Source of the DNA: Utricularia gibba
Lineage: Eukaryota > Streptophyta > Magnoliopsida > Lamiales > Lentibulariaceae
Direction: 5' to 3'
Assembly (NCBI GenBank): GCA_002189035.1
Contig: NEEC01000004.1
Span: forward strand, 62,001-126,000
DNA length: 64,000 bases
Shown here: positions 39,094 through 51,426 of the stretch, piece by piece
Numbering within the stretch: the stretch's first letter is position 1
Layout: each line of letters opens with the position of its first letter
Position numbers and translations under genes: made by a program
Notes under the pieces: generated by a model
Seen by the model: the letters and a program-made list of their open reading frames with translations, nothing else
What the model was told of the DNA's origin: nothing
Database searches by the model: none

Positions 39094-40685
39094 CTAATGC
39101 TCCTCCGTTAGCAAAATAGGAATGAGCTTCAATAAGAACGCCAATTCAGTGCTGGAGAATTTGGGCCTCTGTTCTTCATCTCCTCCGCTAGATTTCACCA
39201 TCCTCGAAACTCCCTCTGTTATCTCCCTAACAAAATCCACAATCACCCCATCCACACCCATCAAGTGTTGAAGGTAAACGGCCTCGACAGCATTACTGTA
39301 CACAACAAACCGATGGTAAGATTATCGATGAGTTTTGCGTGTTAATAATAGAGAATACTAGAAAACTCACTTCAATGCACCGTATGTCAACAATGAAAGC
39401 TCTGATTCCTTGATGGTCTTCACTGCTTCAGGATTTCTCAATACCGCCCTGACTTCAGAAACTATGCCTTGCAGGCCACCCTCCATGCAGAGCTTCACCG
39501 CCTCCTCCAGTGAATTCCTCCTCCTGTCGTGGTACATCTCATTCCCTCCATTTGTGAGGAAGTACACCTGAGTTCAACTAAACATAATCATGCGTCCTAA
39601 TACTAAGTGGTCGGAGGTAGTATAGTTTCAGCTTACTCACAGGGTAGGTGCCTTGGAGTTTCTTGATGATTAGTGCAGCGTCAGGCTGGAAGGTTGAGAA
39701 GATGACAGGTCTTTCATTGGCATGAGCAAACACAACTTTCAATATCGCACCAAGCACAGTGGTAAGAAGATCATTGGAGTATTCGAAGTGATCATCAAAC
39801 TTTAACTCAATGTTGAAGCCGATTGCAGGGTTCACATTCTCAAAGGCTCCTTTGAGGGTGCAAGCAAAATCATCAGATTCCACTGACCAGTGCAAAACTT
39901 CTCCATTCCTGGCTTTCCTCAACAACTTTTTACCCTTTAAACCGCCTTCTTTTTGAGGACCATAGCTTAAAAACTCGGATGCGGATAGATCAGTCACTCT
40001 TTTCTCGTAAACCGTGCCCTGAAACTCACAATCGTGGGGTGATCAGTTTAACTAAACAAAGCAAGATCAGCCATTTTAGCTTAGAAATCAGTGAAAGCAT
40101 CGACACATATCTACAAGCTTGAGTATGATTAGGTTAACTTACACCAACTTCTGAGTATATGAAGTCATCATGAAAAATGATTGGGCAGCCATCGCGCGTC
40201 ACCTACACAATCGAGATGCTTGAACTGAGGAATATTCATTCACCTCTTAGTTTCTCTAGGTCAGAATAGCAATATAATAATTTCAGAATAGGCTAGTATT
40301 CATTTCAAATCTAAGCTACGAATTCAATGCGCGGGGAAAGGAATTCAATAAGCGGCGAAATCGCCAAGCACACACCTGAACATCAAACTCCACGAAATCA
40401 ACAGCATACTTAGCGGCGGAATTAAAAGAAAGAAGAGTGTTCTCCTTGATCGCATTGAACCTCAAATCTGATGACTGCAACACGTTCATCCCACTCCCCG
40501 GTGGCCGATCACCAAAAACTTTCGCTCTGCATGACACCGATTCACACAACCTCATTCAGAAAATTACGCAAAAAAAAAAAAAAAAAAAAAACCATACAAG
40601 CGCTACAAATTCTATTAATGTGACCTGAAGAGAAAATCGAAGAAGAGGATAGAGCGCGATCTGGTGCGGGTACGGAAGCTGCCAT
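39094..40685 (-). CDS. Glycerophosphodiester phosphodiesterase (GDPD1/2-like), with a -1 frameshift
   Basis: This enzyme hydrolyses glycerophosphodiesters to glycerol-3-phosphate and an alcohol, a step of lipid turnover induced under phosphate starvation. Exons are 40685-40625, 40526-40376, 40202-40143, 40018-39641, 39567-39371 and 39295-39094, about 349 residues. Exon 2 contains the catalytic HRG motif in RKFLVIGHRG, then the frame breaks near 40492-40497 and continues as SGMNVLQSSDLRFNAIKENT and DFVEFDVQ. One missing base (GGGGAGTGGG on the minus strand) restores it. Other family landmarks are intact: VTRDGCPIIFHDDFIY, GFNIELKFDD, VIFSTFQPDAA, FFLTNGG-like VYFLTNGGNEMY, LQGIVSEV and YLQHLMGVDGVIVD. 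The start is ambiguous: ATG 40748 is in frame too, but ATG 40685 (MAASVPAPD) has the better context. Confidence 0.9.
40570..40591 (+). repeat. Poly-A tract in GDPD intron 1
   Basis: About 22 consecutive A on the plus strand, i.e. a T tract inside the first intron of the minus-strand GDPD gene, ahead of its acceptor. Confidence 0.8.
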
Positions 40686-41010
40686 TTTCGTTGCCGCCAC
40701 AAGATTTCCTGCTTCTGCAATTGCATGAAGCCGGAGTTGGAGACGCATATTCCCCGAACATTCTTCTCACCTTCCGGTTTATGCCTGCCGAATATTCGCG
40801 CAATCCGAACAAATTCTCCGGTGTCAATTCTTCCCAAATAAAAATGTTTTCATGCAATATTATTTTAAAAAATATTAAATTAAATTATTAATTAATTTAA
40901 AATATTTCATTCTAACGAGGAAGGAAGCAGTAGCAGCTGCAGCACAACACTGAATTCACAGATGCTGCAGTGCGCTGCATCACAAATGAACGACGACCAG
41001 AGGAATTATT
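40686..41010. other. Short gap between GDPD and PAT
   Basis: 325 bases holding the GDPD promoter and leader and the 3' UTR of the DHHC gene, both on the minus strand. The part near 40850-40910 is very AT-rich. No other element was seen. Confidence 0.55.
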
Positions 41011-43267
41011 TCAGGCGTTTTGCCGGGAGGAATCTGTGGATCTGGTGCTGCTACCGACGCCCCTTCTCGACGACGAAATCGCGCCAACTTCCGGCGACGT
41101 CTCCCAGTTCCCGCTCTTCCTTCCCCAACTCGCGCGCCTCAGATGTTGTATTCCGATGCGATCACTTTCATCCACCATCGTCCTCGACTCCGGCGACGTC
41201 TCAGCTAAGCTGCTGCTCTTGTTCTCCACCAAGTCCAGCCCGTCCCTCCTATCACTTAACGGACCCTCCACCTCACCCCATGAAGCAGCTGCTTTTCTAC
41301 CCACTTCAATGGCTTCCACCCCTTTCCCCATACTGGGGCTGACGAATCCAGCAGAAGCAGTCACTGACGGAGTCGGAAAACTTGACTCTCTGCCTACTCT
41401 GGCTCTGAACTTGTTTTTGGATGGAGGCATGGAACTACAAAATATCTCCTTGAAATTCTCAGCAATTCCCTTGTTATACGGATTGGAACGCTGATCATAT
41501 CGATATCTGAAGTTTTCGTACGTAGTCTGCATCCATAACAAGAAAGGTTACCGCATCTGGGGACAAAGGGTGATGATCCAACTCCCATTACATTGACAGT
41601 TACCTGATTTGTGGCGATGAGGTAAAGATGGAATCCCGTTAGGCCACCAACAAACCATACAGCAATAAAGGTGTAGACAATCAAGACAATCGAAGCAATC
41701 GAAGATGGGGTTCGGACCATCGCTTTCCATAATGGGATTTCCTCAGTTTGCATGATCCTTCTGAAATAAACCCAGCAGAAGACAAAAACATATATGCAGA
41801 GTAGAGTTGTTGAGAAGACGAACATGAAGAAGAACCGGTAGTTTCTCTGCATCAAAGTCCACAAAAATGAGTGTCAGCAGTCACCAACTGAGAGTGACTG
41901 CTAATGTTAATATCAGAGATGGATGATACGAGTCTTACAACTTACCAGTCCAATGCACTGGCCGACCCAAGGACAGTGATGATCAAATTTTTCGACACAG
42001 TTATTGCATATCGAGCAGTGGGAGCATCGAGGAGGCCGATAGAGCATGCACGTGTCACAATATTTAATCTTTACTGTGGTGCCGTTAACCTCCACTTCCT
42101 TGATCCGAGGCAAGCGCATCTGTGGTGTTTGAGCTCCTTCAGCATGCCCCTCACAGCTTTCAGGTTCTGGTGGATGAGCATTTCTGGGAATGATACCAGG
42201 ATCCCTTCCAGATGCCAGCAAAAGGAGAACCAAATCCTAAAAGTTAAGCATAGTGATGCTGATCAGAAAGTGTATATGATGGCATGCACTGGCTTTCAAA
42301 ACGGGAAGAGAAACTTACGAAGAATGTGAAAACAACAGCAGTGACCATGATGGATATTCCCCAGTTAGAAAAACCATCCATCATCTCTCTCGCAACAAAC
42401 ACACAAAACAAAGACATGGGGGCAACAATGAGGAATGCTGTGAGCGCTAGTGACCTCACATCTGGCCCGAAAACGAACCTTCCTCCAAGACAAAATTTCT
42501 GCAACACAACAAAAAAAGTGAATCGGGCTGGTAAAAGTAACGAATCTCTGAGGTAAAGGCTGTAGTCGAAAAAACATCCAAATCAAAAATTCAAAATACT
42601 ACTAAGTAAATAAAAGCCGCATGATAGTCAAGCTACACACTTTCTGAAGTTTTCGCCTCAGTTTAAACGAATTAAATAAAAACTAAATTCGGACCAACGA
42701 ACTACAAACGCTATAACGAGTGATTAGAACCAAGATTAAGGAAAAAAGATATCAAGATGTTCTGAAAATAGAGAAAGCGCTGAGTTCAGGAACGAAGCAG
42801 TAAGTTCAGGAGCAAACTAGCGGTTCAACAGATAAGATGTCTGGAACGAAGTTCCATAAAGTTTGAAAATTGAGTGGAAACCAGAGAACTGCATTCCAAA
42901 ATCAGAATCCTTGGTAAAATTCAAGAAAAAAATGACGCAATTAACCTACATTGCTTCCTTTCCAAGCCTGGTAAACTCGAAGTTCGTCGGACCCAGTGAT
43001 GAACCCAGGCAACGGATCGGATCGATTAGGGGAGCAACCACATACATTTGGGGCCCTGCAATGCGGGTTTTCGAGTTGGATTCTTGGACAGCAATCTGAT
43101 TTTAGTTCACTTGGGCAGCGAGACGATTGAGAAGCAGAAGTAACCGGAGATGAAGAAGGCTTGAGTTGGGTGTGTACGTAAGGAACCAGAACACGGAATG
43201 AGAGAGACGCAACGGCTAGGGCAAAGGTCAAAGCGACATTAGACTTGAGTGGTCCAAAAAATTCCAT
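41011..43267 (-). CDS. Protein S-acyltransferase (DHHC palmitoyltransferase, PAT05/06-like)
   Basis: An integral membrane enzyme that palmitoylates cysteines of target proteins at endomembranes or the plasma membrane. Exons 43267-42950, 42498-42319, 42236-41946, 41846-41604 and 41526-41011 give 515 residues. Exon 1 is longer than usual: after [10 protein letters not shown] it has a hydrophobic stretch and then a Ser/Cys-rich spacer before the family core [13 protein letters not shown]. Then come [11 protein letters not shown], transmembrane pairs, the DPGIIPRN (DPG) motif, the cysteine-rich domain [20 protein letters not shown] and [12 protein letters not shown] catalytic motif, two further membrane spans, and the TTxE motif as [11 protein letters not shown]. 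The Ser-rich cytosolic tail is usual for this plant subgroup. The initial ATG is the first in frame after a GTG-opened frame; whether the first 45 residues are truly translated is less sure. Confidence 0.9.
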
Positions 43268-43634
43268 CTTTTTAAACTTGGCTTTTCGAATCAGCGGCGT
43301 TGGGGGCTGATTCCAATTTCCTTTCTGCTGCAGCACCAAAAGGTAACTATTCAGGTCCACGCCTCGTCCCCCATCTTACAATTCTCAAGATCATTAACGT
43401 ACCTGGTACCATAATATTGCAACACATGCCTACTTCCATGTTTATGAGGAAAAAAATCCAACTTTAACATTACAGTGTGTTTCAAATACACATTACACTA
43501 GACCCATTACACCTCCAACTACCAAACTCAAGAGATTACTTACATGCCAAAATCAAGCTGTTTTTTTGATAAACTATCATATATGTGTGTATATCGCCAT
43601 GAATGAGAAGTGTGAATTCCTGTTGATGTTGTAG
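43268..43634. other. Gap between PAT and PLAC8 gene
   Basis: 367 bases with the promoter of the PAT gene and the 3' UTR of the next minus-strand gene. No distinct element was recognised. Confidence 0.55.
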
Positions 43635-45200
43635 CTACTGTGTATCACCTCTGTGAATTACTGGCGGACTTGGTGCTCTCATGGCTTCTTCGACCAAAGA
43701 AATATCGGTTTGTTCCATCTGAGGATGAGTGTTACTGTTCCCAAGTGAAGAACTTGACTGAAGCTCGGCATCTTCGCGAGGCAATGGGGAGATGGTATTT
43801 TTCTGGTAGAATTTCTCTTCCACGATATCATAAGAGTTACCAGTTCGAACTTCCTGTGCAACGGAGCACCAGCAGCAGAAGAGCCACAAAGCACAGTCAG
43901 TGATAGAAGGCTGCCCACAAAATGTGTAGGATGGTAAATTGTATCTCTTCCTCATCTGAATTCTCCAGAACCCGCCATAGAGTAACCCGAATACGCATAG
44001 GCAAATCCCAGTGATGCCAAGTGCTTCCCTGACCATCTCGTTGTCAAGGTTAACAGCTGCTAGTGTAAAAATCCAGAACGGGGCCATGCAAAACAGGATG
44101 AAGGTTGCAATATGAACATACATATTGCCAAATCCAAGCCTCTCCATGTTCCATCCGAATACGCAGAAAGTGCAGAACAGGGAGAGATAAGCTAAAGAAA
44201 TGTCGTCCCAAATGTCAAGAATGCCGCCACTCCACTGTGGCCTGGTTACAACAACTTTCTCCACATCACCTGATGCGAAGGAATATCTTCTTTCAAGTGA
44301 TCTCCTCCTGCCAACACTACTTGACGCACTTGGAAGATGGGCTTCTTCGTCTATCTCGGTTTCGTAATCTTTCCCAAGTGGGCTAAACATGGAGTAGACT
44401 CCAGCAAATGCAGCGGCACCAAAAGATGCAGCTAAACAGAGTCCAACTCCAATAGCAGGTCGTCTAGACCTACTGTATCCCAAGTTGAGTCCACACAGCG
44501 CATATTGAGCAAAACAGTTAAGATTGAGAAAAAACACAACCACCATCATGTGTAACCATTCATTAGGCTTATAAGTTCCGTTCTTACAGTAGGCATTTCT
44601 GAGCTTCACGACGTCTTGTGGCCTCCATTTCAGAAGCAGAGCAAGGTGATACAATCGTTTTGGATGCTGGTATAAGCACATCAGTGTGAAGAGTGCATTA
44701 AGAATCTGATTATTAACCTCAAACCAAGTATCCCTTTGAGACCTCCGTGGGAGGACATGATTCAGCATACCAGTTAAGATCATAAAAAGCAAAGCACCAG
44801 AAACAGCAACACAGATGATCCAAATGAATAAAGCCATATTTGATGGATCCCTTATCCACTCCTTGCACATCCTCCAGAGAGAATCCCAATCAATCTTCCT
44901 AGAAATGAACTTGTGGAAACGTTCACGAATATGAAGACTAGTAGAAGAGGGCACCGCTTGTGATGCTTGATCTCTCTCGTAAGCAAGGGTTTGAAATTTG
45001 GCAGTTGGTGATGCCAAGCCACCAAATTGAAAGTATTTTATCCTATTAAAGGCAGGCAAACCACTACTGCCATTCTGTGAATTTTCACCACTAATAAGAC
45101 TTCTTTTTGATGCCGAGATATGCAAAGGAATGCCAGTTCCAGCTTCACTACGCACAGATTCACCACCTCCACTTACGCTGCCCTCGTCATTGGAAACCAT
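43635..45200 (-). CDS. PLAC8/DUF2985 family membrane protein
   Basis: A single coding exon of 521 residues. Order of features: a Ser-rich N terminus MVSNDEGSVSGGGESV, a helix FHKFISRKIDWDSLWRMCKE, a first transmembrane span (ALFIWIICVAVSGALLFMIL), the DUF2985 region with NQILNALFTLMCLYQHPKRL, further membrane spans, and a C-terminal PLAC8 Cys-rich part ending in CALWLFCCWCSVAQEVRTGN. Plant members are poorly characterised; other PLAC8 proteins act in organ size control (FW2.2) or metal transport. The ATG directly follows an acceptor (CAG|A), and the leader is predicted to continue at 45645 after an intron 45644-45202 that starts GTAATT. Confidence 0.88.
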   Translation of the reverse strand: MVSNDEGSVSGGGESVRSEAGTGIPLHISASKRSLISGENSQNGSSGLPAFNRIKYFQFGGLASPTAKFQTLAYERDQASQAVPSSTSLHIRERFHKFISRKIDWDSLWRMCKEWIRDPSNMALFIWIICVAVSGALLFMILTGMLNHVLPRRSQRDTWFEVNNQILNALFTLMCLYQHPKRLYHLALLLKWRPQDVVKLRNAYCKNGTYKPNEWLHMMVVVFFLNLNCFAQYALCGLNLGYSRSRRPAIGVGLCLAASFGAAAFAGVYSMFSPLGKDYETEIDEEAHLPSASSSVGRRRSLERRYSFASGDVEKVVVTRPQWSGGILDIWDDISLAYLSLFCTFCVFGWNMERLGFGNMYVHIATFILFCMAPFWIFTLAAVNLDNEMVREALGITGICLCVFGLLYGGFWRIQMRKRYNLPSYTFCGQPSITDCALWLFCCWCSVAQEVRTGNSYDIVEEKFYQKNTISPLPREDAELQSSSSLGNSNTHPQMEQTDISLVEEAMRAPSPPVIHRGDTQ

Positions 45201-46502
45201 TCTGTTTTTTTTTTTTTTCGTTCTTTTTTGTGGCTAAAGGGTCCTCAGCAAATTATGCTCAATCCTTTCTTCGTTAAACCATACAAATAAACACCATAAA
45301 TCTTTTAAAACCGGCGAAGCATTGTCAACGACAATCGACTAAAACCACTCAGCCCAGGATACAAAATGAAGGCATCATGTTACTGCATCAGGAAAAGAAA
45401 TGAGAAAATAATCTCCAAGAAACAATTTCATTCATCACTTTCGGAAACTGAATCCAACCGCTACAGAATGCATAACGATTCAATTTTTCTACCGAACAAA
45501 AGTCAGCGGAAGGCTGAACTTTGATACAAAAACTCAATCTTTATAGACTGTGGAAAACGAGAAACTCCTAAAGTAGATCCCCAGCACACACAAAACCAAC
45601 AAGCCAATCCAATAACTGAAGGAGACTTTCAGAGAAAAAATTACCTGGGCTTCATTAGCTGCGCTCAAACCTCGAGATCTCTCAGCTGGGTCACCTATTC
45701 CATTGTCGAATGCTGAGAGATCCCAAACCCAAGAAAGCAAATGCTCATCGGAATCCCCTTTAGCCAATCAAACTTTAATCAAGCTCATCCAAGATATTTG
45801 ACATTTCAAAAAGCACGGTACAGTTCAACCATTCTCTTCCACAGAGGGGTTTAACACAACATGCCGGCAAGCATCTCAATTTTGTATAGTAAAAAAAACA
45901 GAACACCTTTTTCTCCAAAACCAAGGTCGAAGCACCCATTGAATTGGATTCTTCTCCGGCCTATAATTAATTACTTTTCAACTAATTATTTCCGAAATAA
46001 CGAGCAAAATCCTCATTCCAACTTAAATTAAATCACATTTTCTCAATTATATGCACAACACAATTGGGCTTTTAAGGCCTCTTAGGAACAGGCCCAAATG
46101 AACGTCAAAGAAACGAATCCGGATCCCCCAGGGCCCAATTACTTCATGCGGACATGGTTTTTTTTATTATTTTTTTACAAATAATCTATATTTAATTCTA
46201 ATTTAAATTTTATAATTAATGCAAATATACTGCTTCGTCATTCAATCTGCGGTCGATGGGCATGTGGGACCCATCCAATTTCTATACGATTTGTGCACCA
46301 CGACATGTAAACAAGGGGTGGATCGGAGAACGTCGATTTGGAACCTCATTTTGGGATACCGCCCACTTTTCCGTCTAGATTCATTTGGTTCTTTGTACAC
46401 CACGCTCTAAGTTGTCAGGTTGCTCTCTTCTTCTTCCCTGTCATTCCCTGTGTGTTTATATGGGTTCATTGTTCACACAATCGAATAGAACAGCAGGCTT
46501 CC
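45201..46502. other. Divergent promoter region of PLAC8 and AVT6 genes
   Basis: 1.3 kb between divergent genes. The left part holds the leader intron (45202-45644) and untranslated exon of the PLAC8 gene, with two small upstream frames on the minus strand (45788-45768 and 45748-45695). The middle (about 45950-46240) is AT-rich. The right part is the AVT6 leader; its long in-frame extension upstream of ATG 46503 starts at a non-preferred site and was not used. Confidence 0.6.
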
Positions 46503-48132
46503 ATGGCGCCGGCCACCGAGGAGCCCCTCCTGCACAGCCACCACGAGAAGGGACTCGGGAGGAAGCCAGCCTCTGTCCCCGGAGCTGTCTTCAATGTGTC
46601 GACGAGCATAATCGGTGCCGGGATCATGTCTATACCGGCCACTCTCAAGATCCTGGGAATCGTCCCAGCTTTTGTGATGATCGTTGTAATAGCCATTGTC
46701 GCTGGAATCTCCGTCGAGTTCATGCTGAAGTTCACTTACTCCGGTCAATCGAAAACGTACGCGGGAGTCATGAGGGAGTCCTTCGGTTGGATCGGATTCA
46801 TCGGAGTTCAGCTCTGCGTGATGATCACAAATCTGGGGTGCCTCATCATGTATCTGATAATCATAGGTAGTAGCCCTTTTAGTTGCATCATCACAAACCG
46901 TGTAAGAATTGTTCTACTTACTTCACTGTTTGAACTTCTTCAGGGGATGTGCTTTCCGGGAAGGGTGGGAATCACTTGGGAATATTGCAGGAACCGTTTG
47001 GTGTGCAGTGGTGGAATGTCCGGCCAGTCGCCCTACTCTTCATCCTCATCTTCGTCATGCTCCCGTTGGTTCTCTTCCGCCGCGTCGGTATGTACTGAAC
47101 CGGTTAAGTTAAATTGAAATGCATCTATCTGAGGCAATGCTCACCTGGTGGTTTACCAATTTCGCAGAATCACTGTGGCTCAGTTCAGCAGTCTCAGTAC
47201 TCCTAGCCGTCGTCTTCGTCGGCATTTGCTCAGCCCTTGCATTCATCGCAATCTTACAAGGCGAAGCGAAGCCTCCCAGATTCTTTCCCCTGTTAGAAAA
47301 CAGAACATCATTTTTCAATCTCTTCACCGCCATTCCAGTCATAGTCACAGCCTACACTTTCCACTTCAATGGTAATTACTTATTCACTGGGTGTTGTAGT
47401 TCAAGTGAAGCACATGCAACTCTATCGTATTTGATTGATTGGTGCAGTTCACAGCATTGCCATGGAGATGGCTGGTCCCAAAGAAATGAGCTTCGCTTCA
47501 CGAGTCGCCCTACTTCTCTGCGCAGTCATCTACTTCGCCATTGGCATTTTCGGGTATCTTCTTTTCGGTGACTCCACCATGGATGACATACTCGTCAACT
47601 TCGATCGAACTTCCGGCACCGGCCCAGCCTCGATCTTGAACACCTCGGTCCGTTTGAGCTATGCTCTGCACTTGGTGCTGGTTTTCCCGCTGCTGAACTT
47701 CTCCCTGAGATCAAACATCGACGAACTGTTCTTCCGCCGCAAGTCCCCATTGGAGACGGACACCAAGAGATTCCTTTTCCTCACTCTCCTCCTCCTGGGA
47801 GTCGCTTACATTCTTGCGATAGCCATCCCAAGCATCTGGTACTTGTTCCAGTTCGTAGGCTCTACTTCAGCAGTGTGCCTGGCATTCATCTTCCCCGGAG
47901 CGCTGGTCCTGAGGTACGTAAAGTACATGTTTATGAATGAACACAATTCAAGCATTCCATCCACAAGCCCATCATCAAAGCCACACTGTGTGACAACAAC
48001 AGGGACATCCATGGGATTTCCACGGTGAAGGAAAAGGCAATAGCAGCAGCCATGGTGGGGATTGCCCTGATCACAAGCATTATTGCCATTTCCACGAATG
48101 TGTACAAGGCGGTTGCATTCAGAGATGTGTAG
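46503..48132 (+). CDS. Amino acid transporter, AVT6 clade (SLC38/SNAT-like)
   Basis: A vacuolar or endomembrane amino acid transporter of the AAAP superfamily; AVT6 members export acidic and neutral amino acids from the vacuole. Exons 46503-46866, 46944-47087, 47168-47371, 47448-47913 and 48003-48132 give 435 residues. The N-terminal EEPLLHSHHE resembles an acidic dileucine sorting signal. It is followed by the first span with the family motif PGAVFNVSTSIIGAGIMSIP, then about 10 more hydrophobic segments, NHLGILQEPFGVQWWNVRPV in the loop after span 4, ENRTSFFNLFTAIPVIVTAY, and GYLLFGDSTMDDILVNFD. The final span ends with NVYKAVAFRDV and the TAG at 48130-48132. ATG 46503 (CCATGG context) was chosen over the upstream extension. 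Confidence 0.93.
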
Positions 48133-49815
48133 CCAAGGGTTCGAGAGCGTCCTCATAAGCAGCTTCTTCTCCAGAGCCCGGCAAGCTTATTGTGAGCAGG
48201 TTGAGCTTCTTCCTGCATTCTTGTGCAGCACACAATACCTTCTGGCAGCTGCGCTTCAGCAGAGCATGTTTACGTTAGTTTTGTGTGTGTGGGGAGTATA
48301 GGGAGGTTCTGGAATCACTGAATATATGTATATGTGTTTTTCAAAATATTCAAAATATTTTATTACGCTGAAAATCCATTTCTGTAGCCTAAGGTGGAGG
48401 TCATTGGTACGCCATTAAAACCGGCCTCATTTCTCAACACAGGCTTTTACGTCTACATTTTGTATCATAATTATTATTATCAAATATTAAAATTAAAAAA
48501 ATATTGACCGCTGGTGTCCTTTTCCCACCAATATGGACACTACTTTTTCAATTTTAATAATATATATTATTAAAATTTATCGATGTCCAAATTTGGATTA
48601 ATAATAATACCCGAATTTAGTGATATCAAATTAATAATCATATTAATCGATATTGTTATTTTGCGACAATGTTTTTAATTTACCATTAGTTTTTTGAACA
48701 CAAAAACACATTTACTTCTCCATTTTCTTTTTTAATAAAAATTAGAAATTATATCCAATTTTTGAATGATTGTGGCCACGCGTTTTTTATTAAAAAAATA
48801 TATTTAAATCAAATTGAATTATTGAACCAAACCCTAGTTGACCACCGACTAGTTCCCGATATTTATTTAATTATTTTTAATACACGACAAAAAAAAGGAA
48901 AACAGGTAGAATTGGTAATCGCTTTATCCGCGTTGAAGTTTTGGGGGTGAGAATTAAGGTCCCCAACTGCAACATTGAAATAAGCTCAAAGAGGTAAGAC
49001 TAGTAAAAGACGGCCAAAGTCAATCTGAGATTAGGCTTTTTTGAACCCTTCAAAATCCCATCCTTTGACTAAATATCCCAGGGTTGTCATTTTGTGTATG
49101 GTAAAATTTTTTATTTTTAAATATAAAATAATTACATATATCTAGTTATGCAAATAATATGTAAAAAATCGTGTGTTATATAATTTATTAAATATTCAAT
49201 CGCTAACTATACACTTCAATCACTTTAGTCTAATCAAAGACTTTGGTTTCTCTCACCTCTTAATCCATTAATATCTTATAAATTAATTTTTTTTTCAAGT
49301 AACTTTAATGATGATCATCCACTTTGCAATTCATGGAATAATCTTTAAAATTCTTTAGACTTTTAAAAATTGATCTTTTTTTATATACAAACCTATGACT
49401 ATAGTATATGTACTATTAATTCCATTGGTTTCATGCATACATGTTTGATAATTAAACGTCAGATTGCTAATTGAAAATTAATATGATCTCGACGAATGAG
49501 TCGCCATGGAATGGATAAATCAACTATATGATAACATATTAAATCATTTTTTACTTTTTTTTTTTTTAAATTCAACGCGATAAGAAGGACTTGATCGTTC
49601 AATACTATTGGGAAATCAACGATGGTTAGGTTGCATATCACATCCCGTCGTTGGAAGTTGAACGTCGCCATGCAGAGGGAACATGGCAACTAACACTTCA
49701 CCCACTCTTAGAAAAATATAGTAATTTCAAAGATCCTCCCCTTCGCTATCTATCCTCTATATATAACTACAAGGTTTCGTCACATTGCTCACAGAATCTA
49801 GAGCTCTTAGCTCCA
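48133..49815. other. AT-rich intergenic region
   Basis: 1.7 kb, the most AT-rich long gap after the repeat region, with no supported gene. The left end carries the AVT6 3' UTR. The right end carries the peroxidase promoter, including TATATATAA at 49758-49766. Only short frames occur between. Confidence 0.6.
49758..49766 (+). promoter_or_regulatory. TATA box of the peroxidase gene
   Basis: TATATATAA lies 50 bases before the ATG at 49816, a normal distance for a short plant leader. Confidence 0.6.
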
Positions 49816-50977
<1,162 letters not shown>

Positions 50978-51391
50978 GGAGTAGATTACTCGGGTGCCGG
51001 ATCTCATGTTTTGTTTTCCGTATACAATACAAGGTTTCTGTCTGTGTACCAATAACGCATGTCTTTTTCCCCTAGTATTTCATTGTAAGCTGTTAAGAGT
51101 GTCGGGTGCTACTGTAGCATTTATGCACGTGTCTAAGATTGTCTTTTAGTGGAAGCAAATTATAATATGAGTTGTTGGCCTTTTCACGGTACACGACACC
51201 ATTCAAAAGTGAAGAAAGAAGAATAACACCACCAATGCAACTTTTTCTTTCCTTTAGTTTTTTCCTTTGAATATTTGTAATCAATTTGATACCCATCTTT
51301 TTTTTCATTGGGGGCGTCAAACCCCTCCAATTTTTTGTAAGATGTTGTCTATAAACTCCAATAATGTTGTAATTGGTTCCAGCAGGAACCT

Positions 51392-51426
51392 AACAGCTAG
51401 TAATAACAAAAATATTACTAGCTGTT
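51392..51426. repeat. Perfect inverted repeat, 13-base arms
   Basis: The arms AACAGCTAGTAAT (51392-51404) and ATTACTAGCTGTT (51414-51426) are exact reverse complements around a 9-base AT-rich loop. It could be a hairpin in a transcript end or a remnant of a small transposable element. Confidence 0.8.

Noticed and set aside
40970-41494. 174-codon plus-strand open frame
   Set aside because: Antisense to the Ser-rich last exon of the PAT gene, whose [11 protein letters not shown] motif fixes the minus strand.
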